A stretch of DNA of 64,000 nucleotides from Defluviicoccus sp. (GTDB lineage: Bacteria; Pseudomonadota; Alphaproteobacteria; MPNO01). The DNA is taken from contig JAJDVM010000311.1 in the NCBI GenBank assembly GCA_022826125.1, positions 1-64,000 of the forward strand. The letters run 5' to 3'. Positions 1-9,048 of this stretch are shown piece after piece (position 1 is the first letter of the stretch; each line of letters begins with the position of its first letter). The notes beneath the pieces were generated by a model. That model was not told the origin of the DNA. It ran no database searches and was given only the letters and a program-made list of their open reading frames with translations. The position numbers and the translations under genes were made by a program.

Positions 1-78
1 CCGTCGCCGCGGATCTCCGCCTGACGGAACCCGAACCGCCCCTCGACCGGGCGCGCTGTAGTGCCGACCTTTGAGAGG

Positions 79-462
79 TCAATCGAGGAAAATCAATGGG
101 TTAACATCCTCAAAACCCCCGAGTTGCGGAAGTCGGGTTAGCCGGCGCCGCACCAGGTCGAGCTCGTATTTCGGCGTGGCGACACCGCGCTTTGCCTTCT
201 TCTGGAAAGCGTGAAGGACGTAGACCGCCGCCTCGAACCGGACCGTGTACACGGCTCTGAAAGTGTCTCCGTCGTGGCGCGCCACAACTTCGAGGACGCC
301 GGGGCCAAAGCCTTTGAGCGGCTTGGCATCGCGGTGTCGAAGACCCGTCTGGGCCTCGTAGATCGCAAAGCCCATGCGCGCCCGCACGGGTTCCGGAAAC
401 CGCTTCAGTTCCGCCTTGCTCGAACCCACCCATTGGACCGGTCTCAACATGGCACCGTTCAT
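79..462 (-). CDS. RelE/HigB-like (phage Gp49, DUF891 family) toxin-like protein
   Basis: 127-aa ORF with Gp49-type features (N-term 'RPVQWVGSSKAELKRFPEPVRARMGFAIYEAQTG', 'VYVLHAFQKKAKRGVATPKYELDLVRRRL'). Confidence 0.75.
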   Translation of the reverse strand: MNGAMLRPVQWVGSSKAELKRFPEPVRARMGFAIYEAQTGLRHRDAKPLKGFGPGVLEVVARHDGDTFRAVYTVRFEAAVYVLHAFQKKAKRGVATPKYELDLVRRRLTRLPQLGGFEDVNPLIFLD

Positions 463-571
463 CGGTCACTATAGGTGTTCCACCATAAACGGACAAGCCA
501 CCTTTCGTCGGGCGGTGGCCGAGCGGAGTCCGCATGAACGGTAGTCCGTTCCGTCGACCACCCCGCACCCC

Positions 572-1753
572 TCAAAACCGTCGCGAGGTCTCCAGCAGCA
601 CTTCCTCGCCCGACTCCCCGCGGCCGTGGCGGCTGTAGAAGTGGAGCGTCTTCAGCGCCGGCTCGTCGGAGGAGACGAAGAAGATCGCGTCGTCGCGCCC
701 GCTCCGGTTGACGTGCTCGACCCATTCGCCGCCCGGCACGCAGAACGTGTCGAACGGCTCCCAGTCGAAGCGCCGGCCGCCGATGACGGAGTGTCCGCGC
801 CCCTCGAACACGGTGTAGATCAGGCTCGCGTTCTGGCGCGACGGCAGGGTCTTCTCGCCGGGGCGCAGCATCTGGGCGAAGAAGGTCATCGTGGCGTAAG
901 GCGCCCGGCCGGTGGTGGGATCGACATATTCGACTATCACCCCGTCCCACGGGCTCCCCTCGAGCTCGCGCAAATTCTCCAGCAGCTCGCGCGTCGCCTC
1001 CCAGCGATAGACGTACATCGGCGAGGCGTTGCCGGTGCCGCGGTGGTGCGAGACGCTGCGCGGCAGCAGCCCGCCCTGGCCGTAGGTGCGCCGGGAATGC
1101 TCCGGATGGAAGCGGTCCTCCTGGGTCTCCTTGCGGATCCTGCGGCCCTGCTCGTCCTCCTCGAAATAGTCGCTCTCGAAATAGGTGGCGTTGAGCACGT
1201 TCACCAGCGGCATGTCGAGCACGCTCAGATTGACCGCGCCGCCTTCGCCCTCGTTGCCGTGGTTGTGCCAGGTGTCGTGCGGCGTGAGCACCAGATCGCC
1301 CGGGCCGAAGGTGATGGGCTCGCCCTCGACCCCGGTGAAGTTGGTATGCCCGGTGAGCCCGAAGCGGATCGCGTTCGGCGAGTGCCGGTGGGCCGGCGCG
1401 ATCTCGTGCGGGTTGTTGATGCGGTAGGCCGCGAACATCGTGGTGACGGTGGCGATCAGCCCCTTGAGCGCCGGGTTGCACATGATCAGCGAGCGGCGCT
1501 CGCTCTCGTTCATGTCGATCAGCTCGCCGGCCTTCTTCAGGCAGGGCCAGATGTCGCGGTACTTCCAGATATGCGGCACTGCCTTGTCGAAGCGGGCGAG
1601 GTCGCGCACCGCCTCGTGCTCGCCCGCCTTGCCGACCGACCAGAACTCGTAGAGGTCGAGCGCCTGCGTGCGCTCGTGCAGCGCCGCCATCTCCTCTTCC
1701 CAGTTGTAGTCGTTGCTCCCGCGCTTGAGGTCGCCCTGGAGCGTGGTCGCCAT
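572..1753 (-). CDS. Gentisate 1,2-dioxygenase-like bicupin
   Basis: ORF from ATG at 1753 (MATTLQGDLKRGSNDYNWEEEMAAL...). Two cupin segments ('HEIAPAHRHSPNAIRFGLTG', 'LPSRQNASLIYTVFEGRGHSVIGGRRFDWEPFDTFCVPGGEWVEHVN'). Confidence 0.8.
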   Translation of the reverse strand: MATTLQGDLKRGSNDYNWEEEMAALHERTQALDLYEFWSVGKAGEHEAVRDLARFDKAVPHIWKYRDIWPCLKKAGELIDMNESERRSLIMCNPALKGLIATVTTMFAAYRINNPHEIAPAHRHSPNAIRFGLTGHTNFTGVEGEPITFGPGDLVLTPHDTWHNHGNEGEGGAVNLSVLDMPLVNVLNATYFESDYFEEDEQGRRIRKETQEDRFHPEHSRRTYGQGGLLPRSVSHHRGTGNASPMYVYRWEATRELLENLRELEGSPWDGVIVEYVDPTTGRAPYATMTFFAQMLRPGEKTLPSRQNASLIYTVFEGRGHSVIGGRRFDWEPFDTFCVPGGEWVEHVNRSGRDDAIFFVSSDEPALKTLHFYSRHGRGESGEEVLLETSRRF

Positions 1754-1766
1754 GGTCCGTCCTCCC

Positions 1767-2708
1767 TCAGCCGATCTCCCCGCGCAGCCCGGCCAGCTCT
1801 TCCATCTGGGCCGCGTCGTCGCTGCCGGTGACGCGGACGCAGAGGTGGCTCGCGCCGGCCTCCACGAAGCCGCCCAGCCAGCCCGCCACCGCGGCGCGGT
1901 CGCCGGCAAAGGCGTACTGCTCGGCCCGGATGCGTTCGGCCGGCAGATTGTAGTAACGCGAAAGATAGGAATCGAGTTCCGCTTCGGCCGCTTTCGGATC
2001 GTCGTTTATCGCCACCGTGACATAGGCCGCGCCGACGATCTCCGCCGGATCGCGGCCGGCTTCCTCCGCGTCCGCCTTGAGCGCCCGCCAGCTCGCGCCC
2101 CATTCGGCGCCACCGCCGGGGCCCGAGGGGAACCAGCCGTCGAAATTGCGCGCGCACCGCCGGAGCGCCGCCGGCACCCCGCCGCCGCCCCAGATCTTCG
2201 GCCCGCCCGGGGTGTGAGGCTCCGGCGCCAGCGTCGCGCCCTCCAGCTTCCAGCGCCCGTCCCAGTCGACCGGCTCGCCGGACCACAGCGCGCGGCACAG
2301 GCGGAGCCCTTCGAGCATCCGGCCGATGCGCTTCTCGAACGGGACGCCGGCGGCCTCGAACTCGGCACGGATCGCCGGCACGTCGCGCGCCGTCCCCGCG
2401 CCCAGGATGAAGCGCCCGTGCGAGATCCGGTCGAGGGTCGCGAGCTGATGCGCGAGCAGCGTCGGGTTCCTCAGCATCGGCAGCAGCACCGCGGTGCCCA
2501 GCGCGATCCGTTCCGTGCGCGCGGCGATCGCGGCCAGCAGGGTGATCGGGTCGTGGCGCGGCTTGGCGATCAGCGAATCGCCGATCCACACCGAATCGAG
2601 CCCGACCTGCTCGGCCACGTCGCCCAGTTCGAGAATGCGGTCGGTGTCGTGCACCCCCACCATCACGCGCTCGCGGGTGGGGAGGAGATAGCCGAGCTTG
2701 AGGGTCAT
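1767..2708 (-). CDS. LLM class (luciferase-like) flavin/F420-dependent oxidoreductase, copy A
   Basis: 313 aa; 'DSVWIGDSLIAKPRHDP', 'IALGTAVLLPMLRNPTLLAHQLATLDRIS' are typical of the bacterial luciferase-like family. Confidence 0.85.
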   Translation of the reverse strand: MTLKLGYLLPTRERVMVGVHDTDRILELGDVAEQVGLDSVWIGDSLIAKPRHDPITLLAAIAARTERIALGTAVLLPMLRNPTLLAHQLATLDRISHGRFILGAGTARDVPAIRAEFEAAGVPFEKRIGRMLEGLRLCRALWSGEPVDWDGRWKLEGATLAPEPHTPGGPKIWGGGGVPAALRRCARNFDGWFPSGPGGGAEWGASWRALKADAEEAGRDPAEIVGAAYVTVAINDDPKAAEAELDSYLSRYYNLPAERIRAEQYAFAGDRAAVAGWLGGFVEAGASHLCVRVTGSDDAAQMEELAGLRGEIG

Positions 2709-2769
2709 GACGCGTCCTTGGCTGAAGAGGCCGCAACTTGCCGGAATCGCCGGGCGGCGGCAAACGGCC

Positions 2770-3711
2770 TCACCCGATCCGATCGCGAAGCGCGGCTAGC
2801 TCTTCCATCTGGCGCGCGTCGTCGGAGCCGGTGACGCGGACGCAGAGATGGGTGCAGCCGGCCTCCACGAATCCGGCGATCCAGCCCGCCACCGACGCGC
2901 GGTCGCCGGCGAAGACGTATTCTTCGGTGCGGATGCGTTCGGCCGGCAGGTTGTAGTAGCGCACCAGGTAGGAATCGAGCGCCGCCTCGGCGGCTCCCGG
3001 GTCTTCGTCGATCGCCACCGTGACATAGGCGGCGCCGGCGATCTCCGCCGGGTCGCGCCCCGCTTCCCCGGCATACGCGCGCAGGGTCTTCCAGTCGGCG
3101 CCCCAATCCGCGCCGCCGCCGCGGCCGGACGGGAACCAGCCGTCGAAATCGCGCGCGCACCGCCTGAGCGCCGCCGGCACCCCGCCGCCGCCCCAGATTT
3201 TCGGGCCCCCAGGGGTCACGGGCTCCGGGGCGAGGGTTGCGCCTTCCAGCTTCCAGCGCCCGTCCCAGTCGACCGGTTCGCCGGTCCACAGCGCACGGCA
3301 GAGGCGGAGGCCCTCCAGCATGCGCCCGACGCGCTTCTCGAAGGGCACGCCGACGGCCTCGAACTCGGCCCGGATCGCGGGCACGTCGCGTGCGAGGCCG
3401 ACGCCCAGGATGAAGCGTCCGCGGGAGATCCGGTCGAGGGTAGCGAGCTGGTGGGCGAGCAGGACCGGGTTCCTCAGTATCGGCACCAGGACCGCCGTCC
3501 CGAGCGCGATGCGTTCCGTCCGCGCGGCGATGGCGGCGAGCAGCGCGATCGGATCGTGGCGCGGCTTGGCGATCACCGAATCGCCGATCCATACCGAGTC
3601 GAGGCCGACTTCCTCCGCGAAGTCGCCGAGTTCCAGAATACGATCGGTGTCGTGCTTGCCCTCCATCACGCGCTGGCGGGTCGGGAGGAGATAGCCGAGC
3701 TTCAGGGTCAT
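2770..3711 (-). CDS. LLM class (luciferase-like) flavin/F420-dependent oxidoreductase, copy B (tandem paralog)
   Basis: 313 aa, collinear and ungapped with copy A; about 44 mismatches by hand count (~86% identity). Confidence 0.85.
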   Translation of the reverse strand: MTLKLGYLLPTRQRVMEGKHDTDRILELGDFAEEVGLDSVWIGDSVIAKPRHDPIALLAAIAARTERIALGTAVLVPILRNPVLLAHQLATLDRISRGRFILGVGLARDVPAIRAEFEAVGVPFEKRVGRMLEGLRLCRALWTGEPVDWDGRWKLEGATLAPEPVTPGGPKIWGGGGVPAALRRCARDFDGWFPSGRGGGADWGADWKTLRAYAGEAGRDPAEIAGAAYVTVAIDEDPGAAEAALDSYLVRYYNLPAERIRTEEYVFAGDRASVAGWIAGFVEAGCTHLCVRVTGSDDARQMEELAALRDRIG

Positions 3712-3736
3712 GACGCGGCCTCGCCCGAGCGGACCG

Positions 3737-4894
3737 CTACTCCGCCGCCTCGCGCGCGCGGCCGGGGACTTCGAGGTCGAAGAAGTCCACCGCGTTGGCG
3801 TGGAGCAGGCGGAATTTCTGCTCGTCGGTCAGCCCTTCGCTCGCGACCAGCGCGTCCGGACGTCCGTAGTCCTCGCAGTCGAAATGCGGCAGGTCGGACG
3901 ACCACGCGACCGCCCGGCCGCCGAAGAAGTCGATCGTCGTCGGCAGGATCGCCTCCTCGGCCTCGACGGTCACCAGACAGCGCTCGCGGAAGGTTTCCAG
4001 CGGGTCGGCGGGCATCTCGGGCATCATCTAGCCCATGCCCTCCCATTTCTCGTGCAGCTTCGAGATCCAGAACGGCGCCCAGCCGGCGCCCGCCTCGAAG
4101 AACCCGACCTTGAGCTCCGGATGCCGGTCGAGGATGCCGTACGAAAGGATGCCGGCGGCCGAGATCATCGCCTCGCAGACATGGGTGGTCATGTGATAGG
4201 GCGCGAAGCGGCCGGCGAAACGCTCCGCCGCGAGGCCCCGGTCGGCGATCACCGCGGCCCCGGTATGGGTGCAGAACGGCACGCCGAGCGACGCCATCGC
4301 CTCGAAGAACGGGTCGTAGAAGGGGTGGTAGAGCGGCTGCGGGCCGTGCACCCCGGACGGCGCGAAGATCGCCACCGCGCCCAGCGTCTCGACCGCGTGG
4401 ACCGCTTCCGCCGCGGCCAGCGCCGGGTCGGCGAGGGGAACGGTCGCCGTGTTCCAGAGCCGCGACGAATCGGCCGCGCAGAACTCGGCGACATAGCGGT
4501 TGACGCCCCGGCACACCCCGGCGGCGGCGGCGCCCGGCTGGATCGAGCCGGAGAACAGGCCCTGGCTCGGGAAGATCACCGAGCCGTAAACGCCCTGCTC
4601 GTCCATCAGCGCGAGTCGCGCCTTGGGATCGAAGCCGACCGGGTCGCCTTCGGCGAATTTCATCGGCCGCCGGTCGGGATCGCGGTAGGCGCCCGGCACG
4701 ATCGTCTCGCCCCACGACATCCCCGGCGGCTGCGGCATGTACCGGCCGCCGATGTAGAACAGCTCCGAAGTCCCCTGGTCGAGCATGCGCGGCGCGTAAT
4801 GCCGCCACGGCCTGTCGATCAACTCCGCGAGCCGGTCGAGGTCCTCGCTCAGATGGCTGTCGGCATCGACGATGGGGTAGTCGGGCGTGGGCAT
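3737..4894 (-). pseudogene. Amidohydrolase (amidohydrolase_2 family) interrupted by an in-frame TAG at 4028-4030
   Basis: N-part 4028-4894 (MPTPDYPIVDADSHLSEDLDRL...HEKWEGMG*) and C-part 3737-4027 (MMPEMPADPLETFRERCLVTVEAEE...) share one frame, are separated only by TAG, and together make one amidohydrolase. Confidence 0.75.
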
Positions 4895-4911
4895 GGCGTT
4901 CCTTTCTGCTC

Positions 4912-5748
4912 TCACACCGGGACGTCGCCGGCGATGCCGATGCGGCGCATCAGACGGGTCTGGTCCGCCGGGAAGTCGCGCCGCGCGTGCTGGGCGCAGC
5001 GGTTGTCCCAGACGATCAGGTCGCCCTTTCGCCAGACATGCTCGTAAACGCAATCCGGGCGCTCGATGGCCGCGAACAGGGTTTCCAGCAGCGCCGCGCC
5101 GTCGGCGGGCGGCAGGTCGAGGATCTCCTCGGTCATCAGCCGGTTGACGTAGACCGCCTTGCGGCCGGTCTCGGGGTGGGTGCGGATGACGGGATGAACC
5201 GCCTGCGGCAGCCCCGCGCGCTCCAGGGTCCCCGATTTCACCTGGGTCGCGTAATCGTAGATGTTGAAGGCGCGCAGGCCCGCCAGCCGCTCCTTCGTCT
5301 CGGCGTCGAGCGTCTCATAGGCCCGGTAGGCATTGGCGAACAGCGTCTCGCCGCCCCGGTCCGGGATCTCGACGGCGTAAAGAACGGTCGCCATCAGCGG
5401 GCAGTCGAGAAACGCCGAATCGGAGTGGAACTGGAGCTCTCCGTCGGGCAGGAAGCCGACCGGCCTGCCGTTCTCGCGGATATTGGTGATCAGGAGGACG
5501 CGCCGGTCGGGGTTGTGCTTCATGCTGCGCTCGTCCGGCGCCTGGGTCTCGCTGGTGTCGCCGAAATACCGGGCGAATCGGGCCTGCGCCTCGACGTCGA
5601 GCGCCTGGCCCCGGAACACGAGAACCAGATGCTCCAGCCACGCCGCGCGGAGCGCGGCGACGGTCGGCGCATCGATGGGCCGCGAGAGGTCGAGCCCGCG
5701 TATCTCCGCCCCGAGCGCGGCGGAGAGCAGGACGGTTCGGAACGTCAT
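4912..5748 (-). CDS. TauD/TfdA family Fe(II)/2-oxoglutarate-dependent dioxygenase
   Basis: 278 aa; 'LGAEIRGLDLSRPI', 'LQFHSDSAFLDCPLMATVLYA' (H-x-D), 'GDLIVWDNRCAQHARRDF' (distal His). Confidence 0.85.
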   Translation of the reverse strand: MTFRTVLLSAALGAEIRGLDLSRPIDAPTVAALRAAWLEHLVLVFRGQALDVEAQARFARYFGDTSETQAPDERSMKHNPDRRVLLITNIRENGRPVGFLPDGELQFHSDSAFLDCPLMATVLYAVEIPDRGGETLFANAYRAYETLDAETKERLAGLRAFNIYDYATQVKSGTLERAGLPQAVHPVIRTHPETGRKAVYVNRLMTEEILDLPPADGAALLETLFAAIERPDCVYEHVWRKGDLIVWDNRCAQHARRDFPADQTRLMRRIGIAGDVPV

Positions 5749-5774
5749 CGCCGTCTCCGGGTTGCCGGCCGCGT

Positions 5775-5871
5775 CCCTCGATACGGCGCTGGCGCGCCTA
5801 CTCGGGATAAAGGGTTACATTGGCCAACCCATCCCTCACCCTGAGTAGCCGCGCAGCGGCGTATCGAAGGG
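5775..5871. repeat. Composite inverted-doublet intergenic repeat, copy 1
   Basis: Left unit 5775-5814 (ccctcgatacggcgctggcgcgcctactcgggataaaggg) and right unit 5833-5871 (ccctcaccctgagtagccgcgcagcggcgtatcgaaggg) in inverted arrangement. The reverse complement aligns end to end with 29470-29571. Confidence 0.75.
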
Positions 5872-5879
5872 CGCCCGGC

Positions 5880-7001
5880 CTAGATCTTGTCGGGGTCGAG
5901 CTTGCTGAACACCTCGTCCCACAGGGCTTGCGCGAACTTGTCGGGATCGTCCCCGATCTTCTCGTGGATCTTCTCCCACTTGGCGACGTTGGCGAGATGG
6001 GCCTCGACGATCGCGTCGGCAGACTTTACCCCGTCCTTCTTGGCCAGCGCGGGAACGACATCGAGCTCCTTCTTCTTGTAGGCCTCGAAGGCGGGCCCCA
6101 TCGAGCCGTCCTCGGCGGTGATGGTAACGCCGCGCTTCTTCGCCTCGGCGCGCACCTGCACGTCTTCGGCCATGTAGCCCCTGACCGTGGTGTTGGCGAT
6201 CAGGCCCGGAGCGTGCTTGATCATCGCCGCCCTCTCGGCCTTCGACAGCGCCTTCCAGGCGTCGCGGTTGACCACCATGGCCGACGGCGTCGGTTGGATG
6301 GCGAGGTGGGCGTCGAGCACGTGCTTGGTGAGATCCCACAGCCCGAACGATTGCAGCCAGCTGATCGGGCCCGCGATGCAGTCGAGGTTGCCGCGCTGGA
6401 TCGCCTGGACCGCCTTGGCCGGGCTGCCGCCGACCGGAACCGCGCCGAGCGACTTCAGGAAGCGGCCGAGCGCGCCGACGACGCGGACCCGCCTTCCCTT
6501 CATGTCGGACGCCTTGGCGATCGGCGCGCGGCACAGGAGGTTGAACCTCGTGGACGCGTAGTTCGCCAGGAACAGCGCGTTGTTCTTCGAGAAATCCGCC
6601 TTACAGTCGGGGCAGTCGAGGTGATAGGTCTCGGCCACGGCGCCCGCCATGACGACCGGCGAGACCGACGCGTTGATCAGGTCGTAGACCACGTTGGCGG
6701 CGCGCAGCTCCTTGCGCGTGAATGCGGGGATCACCGGTCCGCCGGCATCGGCGATGCGGTCGCGGATGCCGGCCAGTGTCGCGCGTCCGCCGAACAGTTG
6801 CCCGCCGGCCAGGGTCTTCCATTTGAGCGAGCCCCCGGTCTCCTTCGTGACCGCCTTGAGATAGGGCCCGACGCCCTCGGTCAGTACCACGTTCTTCGGG
6901 CTGTTCCACGATCCGTACACGTATTCGGCCGCCGTTGCCGGCTGGGCCGCGAAGGCGAGCGCGGCGGCGAAAGGCGCGAAAAGAATAAATCGTCCGGACA
7001 T
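5880..7001 (-). CDS. TRAP transporter substrate-binding protein (DctP family)
   Basis: 373 aa with Sec signal (MSGRFILFAPFAAALAFAAQPATAAEY); divergent from the TRAP permease genes; 'RRVRVVGALGRFLKSLGAVPV', 'AIQRGNLDCIAGP'. Confidence 0.85.
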   Translation of the reverse strand: MSGRFILFAPFAAALAFAAQPATAAEYVYGSWNSPKNVVLTEGVGPYLKAVTKETGGSLKWKTLAGGQLFGGRATLAGIRDRIADAGGPVIPAFTRKELRAANVVYDLINASVSPVVMAGAVAETYHLDCPDCKADFSKNNALFLANYASTRFNLLCRAPIAKASDMKGRRVRVVGALGRFLKSLGAVPVGGSPAKAVQAIQRGNLDCIAGPISWLQSFGLWDLTKHVLDAHLAIQPTPSAMVVNRDAWKALSKAERAAMIKHAPGLIANTTVRGYMAEDVQVRAEAKKRGVTITAEDGSMGPAFEAYKKKELDVVPALAKKDGVKSADAIVEAHLANVAKWEKIHEKIGDDPDKFAQALWDEVFSKLDPDKI

Positions 7002-7160
7002 TTCTTCTCTCCCTGTCGGTTTCCGGTCGGGTTATCCGTTTCGGACTGTATCGGCGGGAACGCCGGTCGTCCAAGTCCAAACTTGCCCGCGTCCCGCCCG
7101 CGCTTGACCCTGGGCCTCGATTGCCGACAGTGTGAAGGAACCGGGACGGGGGAGCACCGG

Positions 7161-7706
7161 ATGGCGTCGTTCAATCCCGAGCGTCCTCTCAGGCGGCTTG
7201 GCGAGGGTCTCGCCGTTGCCGGCGGCGCGGCGATGGTCCTGATGATGCTCCACATCGTCGCCGACGTCGCCACCAAGTACCTGTTCAACGATCCCATCGA
7301 CGGCACCACCGAGGTCGTCGCGGCCTATTACATGGTCGCGGTGGTGTTCCTGCCGCTGGCCTACGTGACCTTCGCCGAGGGTCATCTGATCGTCGAGCTG
7401 TTCACCGCGCGGGTGAGCGGCCGTCCGCGCGCCGCGCTGGTCGGCTGCGCCGGGCTGGTCACGCTCGCCTACCTCCTCTTCTTCATCTGGTTCACCGGGG
7501 TCGAGGCGGTGCGCCGGACGCGCGAGGGCGAGGCGTGGGAGACCTCCGTCGACCTCGTGGCGGTGTGGCCGAGCCGCTGGTTCCTGACGATCGGCCTCGG
7601 CGCCATGGCGCTCTACGTCGCGCTGGCGCTGGTTCGCCATTTCGGGCGAGGTTCCGGCGAGCCCGGCTCGGCCCGGCTCGAAGTCCGCGCCCGCGACACC
7701 TGGTGA
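7161..7706 (+). CDS. TRAP transporter small permease (DctQ family)
   Basis: In-frame ATG at 7161 (MASFNPERPLRRLGEGLAV...) within a longer open frame; four-TM profile; immediately upstream of DctM. Confidence 0.85.
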   Translation: MASFNPERPLRRLGEGLAVAGGAAMVLMMLHIVADVATKYLFNDPIDGTTEVVAAYYMVAVVFLPLAYVTFAEGHLIVELFTARVSGRPRAALVGCAGLVTLAYLLFFIWFTGVEAVRRTREGEAWETSVDLVAVWPSRWFLTIGLGAMALYVALALVRHFGRGSGEPGSARLEVRARDTW

Positions 7707-7721
7707 GGCGGGGCGCTCGGC

Positions 7722-9029
7722 GTGACCAATCTCGAAATCGGCTTCGCGGGCATCGGCGCCGTCCTCGCGCTGATCGCGATAAGGGTGCCGATCGGGGTTG
7801 CGCTCGGCGGCGTGTCGATCGTCGGCATCGTCCTGATCCGGGGCACCGGCGTGGCCGCGGGGGTGGTCAAGAACACGCCCTTCGAGTTCGCCGCCAACTG
7901 GTCGATCTCGGCGATCCCGATGTTCCTGCTGATGGGCGCGGTGGCGCACCATTCGGGGATCAGCGCCTCGCTGTTCCAGGCCGCGCGGCTGTGGCTCGGC
8001 AACCTGCCGGGCGGGCTCGCGGTGGCCAGCAACTTCGCCTGCGCGGGGTTCTCGGCGGCGTCGGGATCGAGCCTCGCGACGGCGGCCGCGATGGGCCGCA
8101 TCACCATCCCCGAGATGATCGGGCACGGCTACGACAAGGGGCTGTCGACCGGGGTGGTGGTCGCGGCGGGCACGCTGGGCTCGCTGATCCCTCCCTCCAT
8201 CCTGATGGTGCTCTACGGCATCTTCGCCGAAACCTCGATCGCGCAGCTGCTGATCGCGGGCGTGCTGCCGGGAATCCTGACCGCCGTGGTCTACGCCGCG
8301 ATGATCGTCACCCGCTGCTCTCTCAACCCCGCGCTCGCGCCGCCGGTCCGGGAGAAGATACCGCTCGGGCGCAAGATCGCGGCGCTCGGCGACGTGTGGC
8401 CGATCCTGGTGCTGATCCTCGGCATCGTCGGCGGCATCTACTCGGGACTGGTCACGCCGACCGAGGCGGGCGCCTTCGGCGCGTTCCTGTCCTTCGTCAT
8501 CGCCGCCTTCCAGGGGCGGATGAGCTGGGACCTGTTCAGGACCAGCGTCATGGAAGCGCTTCTCGGCACGGCGAAGATCTTCTTCATCGCCATCGGCGCG
8601 GTGCTGCTCACCCGATTCCTCGCGCTCAGCGGCGTTCCCTTCTTCATCGGCGAGATGATCGGCGACTGGGCGCTCGATCCGCTGCTGCTGGTGCTGGCGA
8701 CCTCGCTGATCTACGTGGTCCTCGGCATGTTCCTCGAGCCGCTCGGGCTGATGCTGCTGACGCTGCCGCTGCTGCTGCCGATGTTCGAGGCGCTCAATCT
8801 CGACCTCGTGTGGCTCGGCGTGCTGGTCATCAAGTATCTGGAGATCGGGCTGATGACGCCGCCGGTCGGGTTCAACGTCTATATCGTCAAGAGCGTCGTG
8901 GGCGACGAAGTCCCGCTCGGCACCATCTTCCGCGGCGTGGCCTGGTTCCTCGCCTGCGAGGTCGTCGTCGTCGCCCTGCTGGTCGCCTTCCCGGAGATCT
9001 CGCTGTTCCTCCCCGGGCTGATGCGGTGA
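7722..9029 (+). CDS. TRAP transporter large permease (DctM family)
   Basis: 435-aa polytopic membrane protein; 'AGTLGSLIPPSILMVLYGIFAETSIAQLLIAGVLPG' is characteristic of DctM. Confidence 0.93.
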   Translation: MTNLEIGFAGIGAVLALIAIRVPIGVALGGVSIVGIVLIRGTGVAAGVVKNTPFEFAANWSISAIPMFLLMGAVAHHSGISASLFQAARLWLGNLPGGLAVASNFACAGFSAASGSSLATAAAMGRITIPEMIGHGYDKGLSTGVVVAAGTLGSLIPPSILMVLYGIFAETSIAQLLIAGVLPGILTAVVYAAMIVTRCSLNPALAPPVREKIPLGRKIAALGDVWPILVLILGIVGGIYSGLVTPTEAGAFGAFLSFVIAAFQGRMSWDLFRTSVMEALLGTAKIFFIAIGAVLLTRFLALSGVPFFIGEMIGDWALDPLLLVLATSLIYVVLGMFLEPLGLMLLTLPLLLPMFEALNLDLVWLGVLVIKYLEIGLMTPPVGFNVYIVKSVVGDEVPLGTIFRGVAWFLACEVVVVALLVAFPEISLFLPGLMR

Positions 9030-9048
9030 CTCCGCCTCTCTCTCCGGC

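Noticed and set aside
536-551. Small hairpin GAACGG-tagt-CCGTTC
   Set aside because: Short stem without T-tract and no clear gene-end context; could be chance.
4028-4030. Pyrrolysine or general amber recoding at the amidohydrolase TAG
   Set aside because: The same gene terminates with TAG at 3737-3739 and no pyl genes are visible; a nonsense mutation, sequence error or reinitiation is simpler.
5820-7160. Long N-terminal extension of the DctQ-like ORF
   Set aside because: The frame is open by chance over the antisense of dctP; the real start is best placed at ATG 7161.
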